This document shows, piece after piece, positions 8,041 to 15,273 of a stretch of 24,245 bases of DNA. The stretch is from NCBI GenBank assembly GCA_023249935.1, contig JAHFBQ010000011.1, positions 1-24,245 on the forward strand, given 5' to 3'. A model generated the notes under the pieces. It was not told the origin of the DNA and did no database searches. It was given only the letters and a program-made list of their open reading frames with translations. A program made the position numbers and the translations under genes. The DNA is from a bacterium. Its GTDB lineage: Bacteria; Babelota; Babeliae; Babelales; RVW-14. Every line of letters starts with the position of its first letter. Position 1 is the stretch's first letter.

Positions 8041-8107
8041 GCTGGCAGGTATAATTCAATCTAAAGTAAATCAAGATCTCATGTTCCATAAATAAAGAAG
8101 GTAAGAA

Positions 8108-8683
8108 ATGAGTAGTGCAGCTAGAGTGCCAGAGTATCCGATAGAAAAGTTATTGCTTGAACGCAATTCCCCCCGTGAATTTACCGGAGAGCCAATAACT
8201 GAACAAGAGCTCATGACGCTGTTTGAGGCAGCAAGATGGGCTGCATCTTCTTATAATGATCAGCCATGGCGCTATGTGTACGTGATGCAAGGCGACTCTC
8301 AGTGGCAGGCATTCTTTGATCTTTTGGTGCCTGGCAACCAGACCTGGACAAAAAAAGCGGCTGTTTTGGTTGTTGTTGTGTCGCATAAAGTCTTTGAGAA
8401 GACGGGTGATGTTTCACCAACCCATTCCTACGACACAGGGGCGGCAGGACAGAATTTGGCTTTACAGGGGTTTGCTATGGGGCTTGCAGTGCATGCTCTT
8501 GGTGGTTTTGACTTTGTGCGCGCGCGCGAGCTACTTAAGTTGCCGGAAGACTATGCCGTTGAAGCGATGATTTCCATCGGGCGGCAAGTAGTAAAAGCGC
8601 CAGGTGAACAGAAACTAACGCAGCGCAAGCAGTTAAAAGAGATTGTGTTTCGTGGGCAGCTTAAGTTTGCTTCATCCACTTAG
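8108..8683 (+). CDS. Nitroreductase-family FMN-dependent oxidoreductase
   Basis: 191 residues, typical for the family. Proteins of this fold bind FMN as dimers and use NAD(P)H to reduce nitroaromatics, quinones or related substrates; the substrate here is unknown. The N-terminal RNSPREF (residues 19-25) is the family's phosphate-binding R-S-R-F motif. It is followed by an EAARWAASSYNDQPWRYV segment (about 41-58), the family's A-S--N-QPWR signature. The C-terminal half has the conserved G---QNLALQ-FAMGLAVHALGGFD segment and MISIGRQ. There is no signal peptide, so it is cytoplasmic. AAGAAGG lies six bases before the ATG. The last 23 bp overlap the convergent oxidoreductase gene. Confidence 0.9.
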   Translation: MSSAARVPEYPIEKLLLERNSPREFTGEPITEQELMTLFEAARWAASSYNDQPWRYVYVMQGDSQWQAFFDLLVPGNQTWTKKAAVLVVVVSHKVFEKTGDVSPTHSYDTGAAGQNLALQGFAMGLAVHALGGFDFVRARELLKLPEDYAVEAMISIGRQVVKAPGEQKLTQRKQLKEIVFRGQLKFASST

Positions 8684-9776
8684 GAAGTTCTTCTTTCATT
8701 ACTTTCATAAAGCTAAGCAGGCCAACCGCTTGTTCTTTATTGCCGGCAGCATCGATCATTTCGGCTGGAAAGGCGATGCCAATGCCATAGAGGTGAGGAC
8801 CAAGTTCATGTGGGTTGGTTCGCGTTGGATACAGATCTTGTGCGTCGACTGGTAACTTGTTTGGTTCAAAGCCAATGGCATCAATGATAGCGGAGCACGT
8901 GGCAACGGCTGCATCTGCTTCAGGAGAATCTAGCGGGATATGAATAACCGCTGGGTGGGTTGAGTTGTTGCGTGTCCATCTTGCTACAGGGCCTTTGAGT
9001 CCTGAATATGGAAAAATTTCGCCACTTCTCGTATGGCTTCGAAAGCGATATTTATGTTTGTATACATGTACAATGTGCTCACATCCTAGAGAAGCAAGGT
9101 TTTTCACCGCGAGTGCTGCTGAGTGGGAGCTTCCAAATATGGCGATACTTTTGTGCTGGGCAAGATATTTTTTTAGTTTTTTTTCATTAAGTGCAACTTC
9201 AAGTGGAATTCGTTGTGTGTACGGGGCATGGTACAACTCTTTGGGGTGTGCACCAATGGCGAGTATGACGTTACGTGCATCAAGCTGGATGGCTGGCATA
9301 GTGCAGCTCCACAATTTGGCACCGCGACCATACGAAAGTTTATCAATGTGACCTTGAACATTTGCGACTATCTGACGAAAGTGTGTGGTGATTATGTTGA
9401 GTGGATCTGTTATCAGCCCGAGGTGCAGTACTGATTTTGAATGGTGTCTGAGGTGGTGAAAGAGGCGGATATGATGCTGCAGGCTGTCTGACAATTTGAC
9501 GAACTCTAAAAAGTTTGCAGGTGCCGAGTTTGCGGGTACTGAGGTGTAATATTTGCCTAGAGCTCCAACGTTGAACGCGTCATCAACCCAGATGATATTT
9601 TCTGGCTTGACTGAGGCGTCTAGTAATGCCGCTACAGCGCTGATACCTGCGGGACCTGCGCCGACTACAAGCCAGTCAGCTTGGTAAGTTGCCAAGATGG
9701 GTTGTGGTGTTACGTTGTCGGCTATGAGATTGCTCGTAATGAGAAGTAGGAAGTTAAAAATGGCTTTGTAGTTCAT
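8661..9776 (-). CDS. FAD-dependent pyridine nucleotide oxidoreductase, probably exported
   Basis: 371 residues. A hydrophobic N-terminus (NFLLLITSNLIA, residues ~8-19) resembles a signal peptide and precedes the Rossmann FAD-binding motif VVGAGPAG (37-44). A second nucleotide-binding segment, IAIFGSSHSAALAVKNL, lies near the middle, and a C-terminal IDAIGFEP followed by LYGIGIAFP is typical of the FAD-closing region of this class. The specific reaction cannot be read from sequence. If the signal is real, the enzyme acts outside the cytoplasm, which is unusual for this fold unless it is Tat-like or membrane-held; no twin arginine is present. Start chosen at ATG 9776 with AAGGAAG three bases upstream. 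The 3' end overlaps the nitroreductase by 23 bp. Confidence 0.8.
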   Translation of the reverse strand: MNYKAIFNFLLLITSNLIADNVTPQPILATYQADWLVVGAGPAGISAVAALLDASVKPENIIWVDDAFNVGALGKYYTSVPANSAPANFLEFVKLSDSLQHHIRLFHHLRHHSKSVLHLGLITDPLNIITTHFRQIVANVQGHIDKLSYGRGAKLWSCTMPAIQLDARNVILAIGAHPKELYHAPYTQRIPLEVALNEKKLKKYLAQHKSIAIFGSSHSAALAVKNLASLGCEHIVHVYKHKYRFRSHTRSGEIFPYSGLKGPVARWTRNNSTHPAVIHIPLDSPEADAAVATCSAIIDAIGFEPNKLPVDAQDLYPTRTNPHELGPHLYGIGIAFPAEMIDAAGNKEQAVGLLSFMKVMKEELPKWMKQT

Positions 9777-9841
9777 GTGCTTCCTTTATATTAAATCTCA
9801 CACAAGCTTACACCGTCCTCTTTTCGCCACGCAACAAGTGA

Positions 9842-9881
9842 AAAAGGGCGGATGAATCTGATCAGATTCATCCGCCCTTTT
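9842..9881 (-). terminator. Perfect-palindrome intrinsic terminator
   Basis: Two perfect 20-bp arms meet with no spacer (arms begin AAAAGGGCGG). On the minus strand the stem is followed by a T run extending past 9842. It sits 25 bp beyond the stop of the secreted-protein gene ending at 9906. The A/T flanks would also allow some function on the other strand. Confidence 0.85.
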
Positions 9882-9905
9882 AAAACTAGTACAAGAGATG
9901 AGCGT

Positions 9906-10799
9906 TTACTTTGTTACGGTTGCTTGTGGAGTGAATGTGCCACCGCCCATGACGAGAGCGAGATTGAAAGCTGTTGGTGCGGTAGTTGAGTGACTAAGCA
10001 TGCCCGTCAGACCAACGCCAAAGTGGGCAATGACCAATGAGCCCTGTGCGCCCTTAAGTGGTAAAACAGTGACGCCGACAACGCCAAGAGAGCGATACAT
10101 TTGCAGAGTTTCTGGAAGGCTAGCAATTACTGCAGGATCTACACGAAGCCCAAGATCTCTCACGATGTTTTCTGTACTTGATTTTGGGTGAGTTTCCCAC
10201 TGAGGGCAAAGAAACGGCAAGCGGTAGCCGGCGGTAAAGCCTGTGCCAAGCTCAAGCGGGGTGCGTGTTGAATAACGTGAAAGGTCTGTGCCTACTGCAA
10301 AGATGGCATCAAAGCGCCACACCAATTCTGCCTGCCAGCCGAATGAGGAGTATGCAATGTTGGCTGTTTGGGCAGCAGCTTCACCTTTTGAGTTTTTGTA
10401 TACAAGGTCTGCATTGAAATTTTGTTTTCCGTAGAACACGCTCCATGACGGGTGCATAGCAAAACCAACGCCGGAGATTTTGTAGTCTTTCAGTTGAGTG
10501 ACCATAGCTTTCATGGTTGCTTGAAGTTGTTCATAGCTTTGGCTTTCAACAACGTCGTCATACCCGCGCAATTTTTTGGTTGCGACTTCGCAGATCGTCA
10601 GCAATTCTTCTTGGGTGAATGTTTGTTTTTCGTTCAACTGAGCGGTAGCTTCGCCAAGCGGGGCGCCTGTGTTGAGGGCTTTCATATCTTTGAAAATATT
10701 TTTCAGCGCAGCTGCTTGCTCTGTTGAGTTAGCAGCTTGAACAGCAAATGTGCTGCTTAAGAGTGCGGCAAGAGCGAGTGAACGTAGTATGTGTGTCAT
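9906..10799 (-). CDS. Secreted protein of unknown function, paralogue A of a tandem pair
   Basis: 297 residues, no family recognised. MTHILRSLALAALLSSTFAVQA is a clear signal peptide. An N-terminal helical part (ALKNIFKDMKAL ... TQEELLTICEVATKKLRGYDDVVE) is followed by a region with alternating aromatic and polar residues (GVGFAMHPSWSVFYGKQNF, ANIAYSSFGWQAELVWRFD, GFTAGYRLPFLCP, LVIAHFGVGLTGM). That region would fit beta strands, possibly a small outer-membrane barrel; this is inference. It is roughly 60-70% identical by eye to the gene at 10908-11954 through much of its length. AAAGGA lies eight bases before the ATG. A strong terminator follows the stop. Confidence 0.75.
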   Translation of the reverse strand: MTHILRSLALAALLSSTFAVQAANSTEQAAALKNIFKDMKALNTGAPLGEATAQLNEKQTFTQEELLTICEVATKKLRGYDDVVESQSYEQLQATMKAMVTQLKDYKISGVGFAMHPSWSVFYGKQNFNADLVYKNSKGEAAAQTANIAYSSFGWQAELVWRFDAIFAVGTDLSRYSTRTPLELGTGFTAGYRLPFLCPQWETHPKSSTENIVRDLGLRVDPAVIASLPETLQMYRSLGVVGVTVLPLKGAQGSLVIAHFGVGLTGMLSHSTTAPTAFNLALVMGGGTFTPQATVTK

Positions 10800-10820
10800 A
10801 GTAGAATCCTTTTATTTGTA

Positions 10821-10849
10821 AAGTAAAACAGTACGGTTAAAGTAACAAA
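10821..10849 (-). promoter_or_regulatory. Candidate promoter of paralogue A
   Basis: On the minus strand TTGTTA, a 17-nt spacer and TACTTT lie just before the ribosome binding site. The equivalent place upstream of paralogue B (about 11975-12003) reads TTGCTA, a 17-nt spacer and TACTTC. Conservation between duplicates supports function, but the implied leader is only ~13 nt. Confidence 0.45.
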
Positions 10850-10857
10850 AGAACGCG

Positions 10858-10896
10858 CATTTGCAAGAGGTTTTGGCAATAAAATCCTTGCAAATG
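10858..10896. repeat. 10-bp perfect inverted repeat between the paralogues
   Basis: CATTTGCAAG (10858-10867) and CTTGCAAATG (10887-10896) flank 19 nt. It lies after the stop of paralogue B and before the promoter of paralogue A, so it could be a weak stem-loop replacing B's lost terminator or an operator for A. In the region upstream of paralogue B only one arm is conserved. Confidence 0.4.
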
Positions 10897-10907
10897 GGCT
10901 GATGAAT

Positions 10908-11954
10908 CTATTCAGATTTAAAAGCTAGCACAAGAAGTGTGTGTTTACTTTGTTGTTGCTGTTCTTCTTGCGCTGTGAAAGTGCCGCCGCTCATAACGAG
11001 TGCAAGATTGAAGGCTCCTAGAGATTGCAGTACCGCGAACGAAGCATCGCCCTCATGCTTTTCCTTCTGTTGTTTTGGCAAGTCGGCAGGCATATGTTTG
11101 GTCCATTCGTTCATAATAGTTGCGTTAGACGGTGGGGCGGTTGGCAAAATACCTGTCACGCCCATGCCGAAGTGGGCAATAATTAAAGCTCCTGGCGAGC
11201 TTTTGAAAGGCAACATAGTAACCCCAATAACTCCTAAAGGCCAGCGGGTTGTTATGACTTCTGGCGCGTTATCAATGAACATATCTTCTTGAGGATTTAA
11301 GCCTCGAGCATAGTTCGGCCGTGCAAGTAAATTTTCTTTTACTCTCTCTTCTAGCTTTGGGCAAAGAAACGGCAAACGGTAACCGGCGGTAAAGCCTGTG
11401 CTAAATTCAAGCGGGGTGCGTGTTGAATAACGTGAAAGGTCGGTTCCTACGGCAAAGATAACATCAAAGCGCCATACCAATTCTGATTGCCATCCGAATG
11501 AAGTGTATGCAATGTTGGCTGTTTGAACCGTAGTTTCACCTTGTGAATTTTTGTACATAAGATTTGCATTGAAATTTTGCTTACCGTAGAACATGCTCCA
11601 TGAAGGGTGCGTCGCAAATCCAACACCAGAGACTTTGTAGTCTTTTAGTTGAGTAACCATGGTTTTCATGATTGCTTGTAGTTGCTCGTAACTTTGGCTC
11701 TCAACAACTTCATCATACCCGCGTACTTTTTTGGTTGCACTTTCGCAAAGCGCTAGCAGCTCTTCTTGAGTGAACGATTGTTTTTCGTTCAACTGAGCGG
11801 TAGTTTCAACAAGCGGAGCGCCGGTTTTAAGAGCTTTAATATCTTTAAAAATTTTTTTTACAGCATCTACTTGTTCTGTTGAGCTAGCGGCTTGAAGAGC
11901 AAAGCCGATGCTTAAGAGCGCAGCAAGCACGAGTGAGTGTGGTAGGTGTGTCAT
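10908..11954 (-). CDS. Secreted protein of unknown function, paralogue B of a tandem pair
   Basis: 348 residues from the ATG at 11954; no family recognised. An upstream ATG (12110) would add 52 residues, but the signal peptide MTHLPHSLVLAALLSIGFALQA, the alignment with paralogue A and AAAGGA seven bases upstream all favour 11954. The body follows paralogue A closely (DIKALKTGAPL, TQEELLALCESATKK, FYGKQNFNANL, LVWRFD-IFAVGTDLSRYSTRTPLE). Two insertions lie in the C-terminal third. The C-terminus (SKHTLLVLAFKSE) is encoded by what is 3' untranslated sequence in paralogue A: a frame change puts the ancestral TAA out of frame, and translation runs into the remains of the terminator hairpin. An outer-membrane or periplasmic location is inferred. 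Confidence 0.75.
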   Translation of the reverse strand: MTHLPHSLVLAALLSIGFALQAASSTEQVDAVKKIFKDIKALKTGAPLVETTAQLNEKQSFTQEELLALCESATKKVRGYDEVVESQSYEQLQAIMKTMVTQLKDYKVSGVGFATHPSWSMFYGKQNFNANLMYKNSQGETTVQTANIAYTSFGWQSELVWRFDVIFAVGTDLSRYSTRTPLEFSTGFTAGYRLPFLCPKLEERVKENLLARPNYARGLNPQEDMFIDNAPEVITTRWPLGVIGVTMLPFKSSPGALIIAHFGMGVTGILPTAPPSNATIMNEWTKHMPADLPKQQKEKHEGDASFAVLQSLGAFNLALVMSGGTFTAQEEQQQQSKHTLLVLAFKSE

Positions 11955-12275
11955 CGAGAGGTCCTTTATTTGTGAAGTAAAACAACCTGGCCAAGGTAGC
12001 AAAAGGTCTTGCTTTTGCAAGGGGCTTAGGTAACAAAATCCTTTTAGTCGAAATTGTTTTTGAGTACAGTATTTCTGTGTGCAACTTGAAAAGAAATGGA
12101 CCTCTTCCAACGCTGGGGTTCTATTTTCTAATTAGAGTTTGGTTTGCAATGAAATCTCCCCTGTCATCCCAGCGCCTAGGCTGGGATGACAAGAGAAGGC
12201 TCTTATCATAATAATTTCATTGCCAGAAACTTAAGAAAAATTATTTACTGAAGAAGTCTAATAAAGGATGAGTGT
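11955..12275. other. Divergent spacer with nested inverted repeats
   Basis: This 321-bp spacer separates paralogue B (minus) from the Nudix gene (plus). It holds the likely promoter of paralogue B (TTGCTA, 17 nt, TACTTC near 11975-12003) and the palindromic repeat at 12146-12223. Nothing else was recognised; no clear promoter for the Nudix gene could be assigned. Confidence 0.5.
12146..12223. repeat. Nested inverted-repeat element around a palindromic core
   Basis: The core at 12162-12191 has perfect 12-bp arms (TGTCATCCCAGC and GCTGGGATGACA) around GCCTAG. An outer perfect 10-bp inverted repeat flanks it: GCAATGAAAT (12146-12155) and ATTTCATTGC (12214-12223). The core belongs to the same palindromic family seen at 13998 and inside genes. 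It lies between divergent gene starts, so it is not an obvious terminator. Confidence 0.7.
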
Positions 12276-12725
12276 ATGGTATCGCAATCAAATCATGAAC
12301 TAGGCGAAGTAGCGCAATTGATCGTGCTGCAGCGGGCAGATGGAGCTGTTCTTTTGTTAGAAAATGTTGATGGGCGTTGGAATCTGCCTGGCGGGCGATT
12401 GGAACGTGGTGAGACGTGGCTGGCGGGGTTGCAGCGTGAAATTTTTGAAGAGACGGGCATTTGCTCGTTTGCGCTTACCGGTTTATTGACGGTATATCAG
12501 CGCATGAGTCGTAGGACGCAACAGCCGGTGTATGGGGTTGTTTTTCGCGGTACTACAGATGAATCTGGCGTTGTTCTGTCTGAAGAGCATAGATCGTATA
12601 GATGGATTGAATCAGTTGATGCGTGCGATGGTATGGTTTTCTATCTCAAGCAAATTGAAGAGGCGGTACGTGCCGTGTTGACTAAGGAAGATATTTGGAA
12701 AGACGCTTTTCTCGCTAAAAAGTGA
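12276..12725 (+). CDS. Nudix hydrolase
   Basis: 149 residues. Nudix enzymes hydrolyse nucleoside diphosphates linked to another moiety, using Mg2+. A complete Nudix box GX5EX7REUXEEXGU is present at residues 40-62 (G40, E46, R54-E55, E58-E59, G61). WNLPGG precedes it and a YRWIE segment comes near residue 109. The substrate cannot be read from sequence; an MutT-like or ADP-sugar/dinucleotide role is equally possible. No signal peptide, so it is cytoplasmic. AAAGGA lies seven bases before the ATG. The gene lies 84 bp upstream of, and co-oriented with, the small secreted-protein genes, so co-transcription is possible. Confidence 0.93.
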   Translation: MVSQSNHELGEVAQLIVLQRADGAVLLLENVDGRWNLPGGRLERGETWLAGLQREIFEETGICSFALTGLLTVYQRMSRRTQQPVYGVVFRGTTDESGVVLSEEHRSYRWIESVDACDGMVFYLKQIEEAVRAVLTKEDIWKDAFLAKK

Positions 12726-12809
12726 GATTTCTATTCCAATTTTGTCCTAATTGAACTAAACTCCCGAAAGTTTTCCAAAGTTTGTTCCGATATGTACAAA
12801 GGAATTTTC

Positions 12810-13355
12810 ATGATGAAAAAAACTATTGGTATTTTTGGCTTGATGTTGGCATCTGTATCGGTTGTGTCTGTTGACGCGGCTAATCATCGTAAGGGATCGG
12901 AACTTGATGAGGTTGCAGTGGGGCAGCAACGTCGTGGAGGATCTCCTGTTCAGAACGCTCCAAGTCCTCTGTCCATAAATGGTGGAGGCACTGCTTTTCG
13001 TAAAGAACTAGAGAGTCATGAAGCTGCTATTGTGCGTTACTCAACTTCAACAGTAATTGAAGGGGGTATTTTTAGCCATATGGTAAGTAAGGCGCTGAAG
13101 GAATCTGATTGGAAAAATTTAGCACAGTGGATGACTGTCTCTCAAGAAAGAACGGGAGATTTTGGTGCTTTCTTGGGCGCAATCAATCCTGACCCTGAGG
13201 ATGAGAACGCGAGTTCCGTGGAGGATATTTTGAAAGGGATGGTAGGTTTTGTGGAAACTCCATTGCTTGAGATGTTACTACCAGTTCTTAATGATAATGA
13301 CTTAGATGCAGCTGCTGTAGTAAGGGAAGCGATTCGTGCGCGTGCTCGTAAATAA
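12810..13355 (+). CDS. Small secreted protein, local family member 1
   Basis: 181 residues from the ATG at 12810 (AAAGG with about seven bases spacing). An in-frame ATG at 12792 would precede the ribosome binding site and is rejected. MMKKTIGIFGLMLASVSVVSVDAAN is a signal peptide nearly superimposable on that of the next gene. The mature protein starts with a Gly/Ser/Pro-rich linker. It then has an acidic helical region with DWKNLAQWM ... DFGAFLGAI, which matches KWHMLVAWM ... DFKAFVACL in the 313-residue protein downstream, and ends in a basic RARARK tail. No known family recognised. Lineage-specific secreted protein, function unknown. Confidence 0.75.
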   Translation: MMKKTIGIFGLMLASVSVVSVDAANHRKGSELDEVAVGQQRRGGSPVQNAPSPLSINGGGTAFRKELESHEAAIVRYSTSTVIEGGIFSHMVSKALKESDWKNLAQWMTVSQERTGDFGAFLGAINPDPEDENASSVEDILKGMVGFVETPLLEMLLPVLNDNDLDAAAVVREAIRARARK

Positions 13356-13394
13356 ATTTAGCTTGAATTAACAAAATCGACTCAAGGAGTTTTT

Positions 13395-13913
13395 ATGATG
13401 AAAAAAATTATTGGTATTTTTAGTCTGGTGTTGGTAGGGATGATGTTCTCTTCTGTTGAAGCTGCTAATGGAAGGAATAAGCGTGGGGGGACCTCGCCAA
13501 CAGAAGAAAGTTCCCCAAAAGGCAAGAAGAATACTTCACCAAAACAAAAAGGTACTTGGAATAACGGTGCCGCGGTTGTTAATGCTTTTGAAGAAGCATA
13601 TGCATCAGCTGTAAGTGTGCTTGTAGATGAGCATGCTGATTCGATGGCTGCAGCGATTGATGGAACGTCCGTGCAATTAAAAACAGAATTGGAAACCTTG
13701 ATGACTTCTTCAGAGGGCTCTGAAGCGGCAGGAACAATCATGGTGAGTTTATGGGCAAAAGTTTTTGCTGAGCAAAAATGGGGTCATCTTCAAGTGCTGG
13801 TAGATAATCGCGTTGATGGTTTAAGCGATTATCTACAAACGCTGGAAAAGATTGATGCGGCTGCACGAGCAATACTTGTAACTGCTGGTATTCTTGTATA
13901 TGAAGGTGCGTAA
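13395..13913 (+). CDS. Small secreted protein, local family member 2
   Basis: 172 residues. AAGGAG five bases before the ATG is the best ribosome binding site in the region. The signal peptide MMKKIIGIFSLVLVGMMFSSVEAAN matches that of the previous gene. A basic low-complexity linker (NGRNKRGG ... SPKGKKNTSPKQKG) is followed by helices with an EQKWGHLQVLVDN ... LSDYLQTL segment, aligning with the W--L--W / F--FL pattern of its two neighbours. Only 39 bp separate it from member 1, so they are probably one operon. An intrinsic terminator follows. No known family; function unknown. Confidence 0.75.
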   Translation: MMKKIIGIFSLVLVGMMFSSVEAANGRNKRGGTSPTEESSPKGKKNTSPKQKGTWNNGAAVVNAFEEAYASAVSVLVDEHADSMAAAIDGTSVQLKTELETLMTSSEGSEAAGTIMVSLWAKVFAEQKWGHLQVLVDNRVDGLSDYLQTLEKIDAAARAILVTAGILVYEGA

Positions 13914-13936
13914 ACAATTTTCTCAATAATAAGTAA

Positions 13937-13972
13937 AAAAGCGCCTCGTGGTGAAAATTGCGAGGCGCTTTT
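13937..13972 (+). terminator. Intrinsic terminator after the small secreted-protein genes
   Basis: 12-bp arms AAAAGCGCCTCG (13937-13948) and CGAGGCGCTTTT (13961-13972) flank a 12-nt loop, and the 3' arm ends in a T-rich stretch. It lies 23 bp past the stop at 13913. The A and T flanks make it potentially bidirectional. Confidence 0.85.
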
Positions 13973-13997
13973 ATTTTGTAGTGCGTTAATTCTCTCC

Positions 13998-14153
13998 TGT
14001 CATCCCGGACGTGATCCGGGATCCATAGAACTATGATAATGCAGGATGGATCCCAGCGCCTGGGCCCAGCCTTTGCATAAAGCTTCGGCGGGCGCAAACG
14101 TCGAACAACTGGCTGTGGGCGGCATAGCCTTGGCGACGACGGCTGGGATGACA
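13998..14153. repeat. Composite palindromic repeat element in a 413-bp spacer
   Basis: The ends are TGTCATCCC (13998-14006) and GGGATGACA (14145-14153), perfect 9-bp inverted repeats. Inside are a hairpin CCCGGA/TCCGGG (14004-14020), an inverted pair GGGATCCAT (14018-14026) and ATGGATCCC (14046-14054), and a GC-rich segment (14055-14144). The size (156 bp) is close to the 157-bp element at 7884. The opposite-strand ORF through it (peptide IPDHVRDD) has the look of translated palindromic repeats and is not taken as a gene. The rest of the spacer (14157-14326) is AT-rich, with one candidate promoter. Confidence 0.65.
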
Positions 14154-14177
14154 GAAATTTTTTTTTGTCATAGTTGT

Positions 14178-14207
14178 TTGATTGAATCAAAAAAACTTTA
14201 ATATAAC
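14178..14207 (+). promoter_or_regulatory. Candidate promoter of the 313-residue secreted protein
   Basis: TTGATT (14178-14183), an 18-nt spacer and TATAAC (14202-14207) lie just after the composite repeat, giving a ~110-nt leader before the ATG at 14327. Pattern match only, in an AT-rich stretch where chance matches are likely. Confidence 0.35.
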
Positions 14208-14326
14208 AATTTTAATACAGAAGCTTTGAGGTACATAGATTTTTTGTTTGAAAATTTTATAGACTGCATTATTATTGCTATTCGTTTTTTACAACTTGTG
14301 TCGATTTGTATTGGGGTGTTTTGGTT

Positions 14327-15268
14327 ATGAAAAATTTGATGGTTATTGTGGGGCTGATTTTAGGGTGTTGCTCGGTATCATTTGTTGATGCTGGCAAGAA
14401 TGATGGAGCTAAAGCTGCTAAGAAGAGCAATGCTGCGGCAGATAAAGAAGTAGTCGCAAAAAAAAAGACATGGCCAGCCGTTGTTGTTAAAAATTGTTCA
14501 CCAACAACACCAACGTCTGCAGGGCGCTCGCCTGCCAGTGTGGTGGCGGCAGTAAGGCCTGGAGTCTCACCAAAATCACTTTCAGGTTTATCACCATTGT
14601 CTATAACTTCTCGAATATCTCAAGGAGCTTTTCCCTCAGCCCCAGTTGCTCCATTGACGCAAGAAACTGCTTTGAAATTATTTTGTAATGAAAGAAGAGA
14701 TCCTGACTTGGTTTTATTTAAGACCTGGGTTCTAGATGCTCTTAAAGAAAAAAAATGGCACATGCTGGTTGCTTGGATGAGGGCTGGGATCGATAGATTG
14801 AGAGACTTTAAGGCCTTTGTTGCGTGTCTTAAAGGATTGCCAGGTGCTACAGAAGAAGTTTTCAGTGCAATTTTTTTAGGTATGGTGGGAGCTTCTAATT
14901 TTCTTTCATCATTGCGTGATGAGTATGGTGATGAGCTTGCTGTAGTACTTAAAGCAGAAGGTATGGAAGGTGCGGCTATTGTGGTTGAAGCACATAAACA
15001 AGCATTGATCGAAGTCGCAAGAGAGAAGGGAGTTACTTGTGTGCTTTGTGACAAAAAATTTGATATTTCTTATCACTCAAGAGTATTTGTGCTTTCTTCA
15101 GGTCAATTTATTGAACAAGAATGTTTGTGGTATATAGAAAATAACAGACGCCATTTCAACATTGATACTAAAGGGATAGCGCTGTCGTGTGGGGATTTTC
15201 GTGCGATTGCTCGTATGCATGAAAGACGCTCTCCAGTCAGAGAAGCGTCTTCTTCTTCGGATCGCTGA
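14327..15268 (+). CDS. Secreted protein, local family member 3, with RING-like C-terminus
   Basis: 313 residues from the ATG at 14327; a TTG at 14306 would add seven residues before the signal peptide. MKNLMVIVGLILGCCSVSFVDA is a signal peptide of the same type as in members 1 and 2. A basic, Ser/Pro/Val-rich linker (~25-95) precedes a helical domain with KWHMLVAWM and DFKAFVACL, shared with member 1. Residues ~236-272 then resemble the first half of a RING finger: C238-x2-C241, an F three residues on, a VFVLSSG segment and EC266LW. The Cys/His positions normally found between these are Ser, Gln and Glu, and a further Cys is at 288, so zinc binding is doubtful. Function unknown. The gene ends five bases from the convergent membrane-protein gene. 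Confidence 0.7.
   Translation: MKNLMVIVGLILGCCSVSFVDAGKNDGAKAAKKSNAAADKEVVAKKKTWPAVVVKNCSPTTPTSAGRSPASVVAAVRPGVSPKSLSGLSPLSITSRISQGAFPSAPVAPLTQETALKLFCNERRDPDLVLFKTWVLDALKEKKWHMLVAWMRAGIDRLRDFKAFVACLKGLPGATEEVFSAIFLGMVGASNFLSSLRDEYGDELAVVLKAEGMEGAAIVVEAHKQALIEVAREKGVTCVLCDKKFDISYHSRVFVLSSGQFIEQECLWYIENNRRHFNIDTKGIALSCGDFRAIARMHERRSPVREASSSSDR
15224..15250 (+). terminator. Possible stem-loop at the end of a coding region
   Basis: AGACGCT (15224-15230) pairs with AGCGTCT (15244-15250), with further CTC/GAG pairing inside. It lies within the last codons of the 313-residue protein, and no T run follows, only TCTTCTTC. The convergent spacer is just 5 bp, so any terminator must lie inside genes. 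Weak support. Confidence 0.25.
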
Positions 15269-15273
15269 CTACT

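Noticed and set aside
7856..8089. 77-residue minus-strand ORF across the spacer before the nitroreductase
   Set aside because: It is made largely of the translated inverted-repeat ends (VVPAEAGIQ and LDPGLRRDD), a typical spurious ORF over palindromic repeats, and has no ribosome binding site.
11955..12110. N-terminal 52-residue extension of paralogue B
   Set aside because: The extension precedes a clear signal peptide, ribosome binding site and conserved promoter region shared with paralogue A.
13738..14190. 150-residue minus-strand ORF over the composite repeat and the end of the small secreted-protein gene
   Set aside because: Its peptide IPDHVRDD comes from the palindromic repeat. It also runs antisense through a well-supported gene and an intrinsic terminator.
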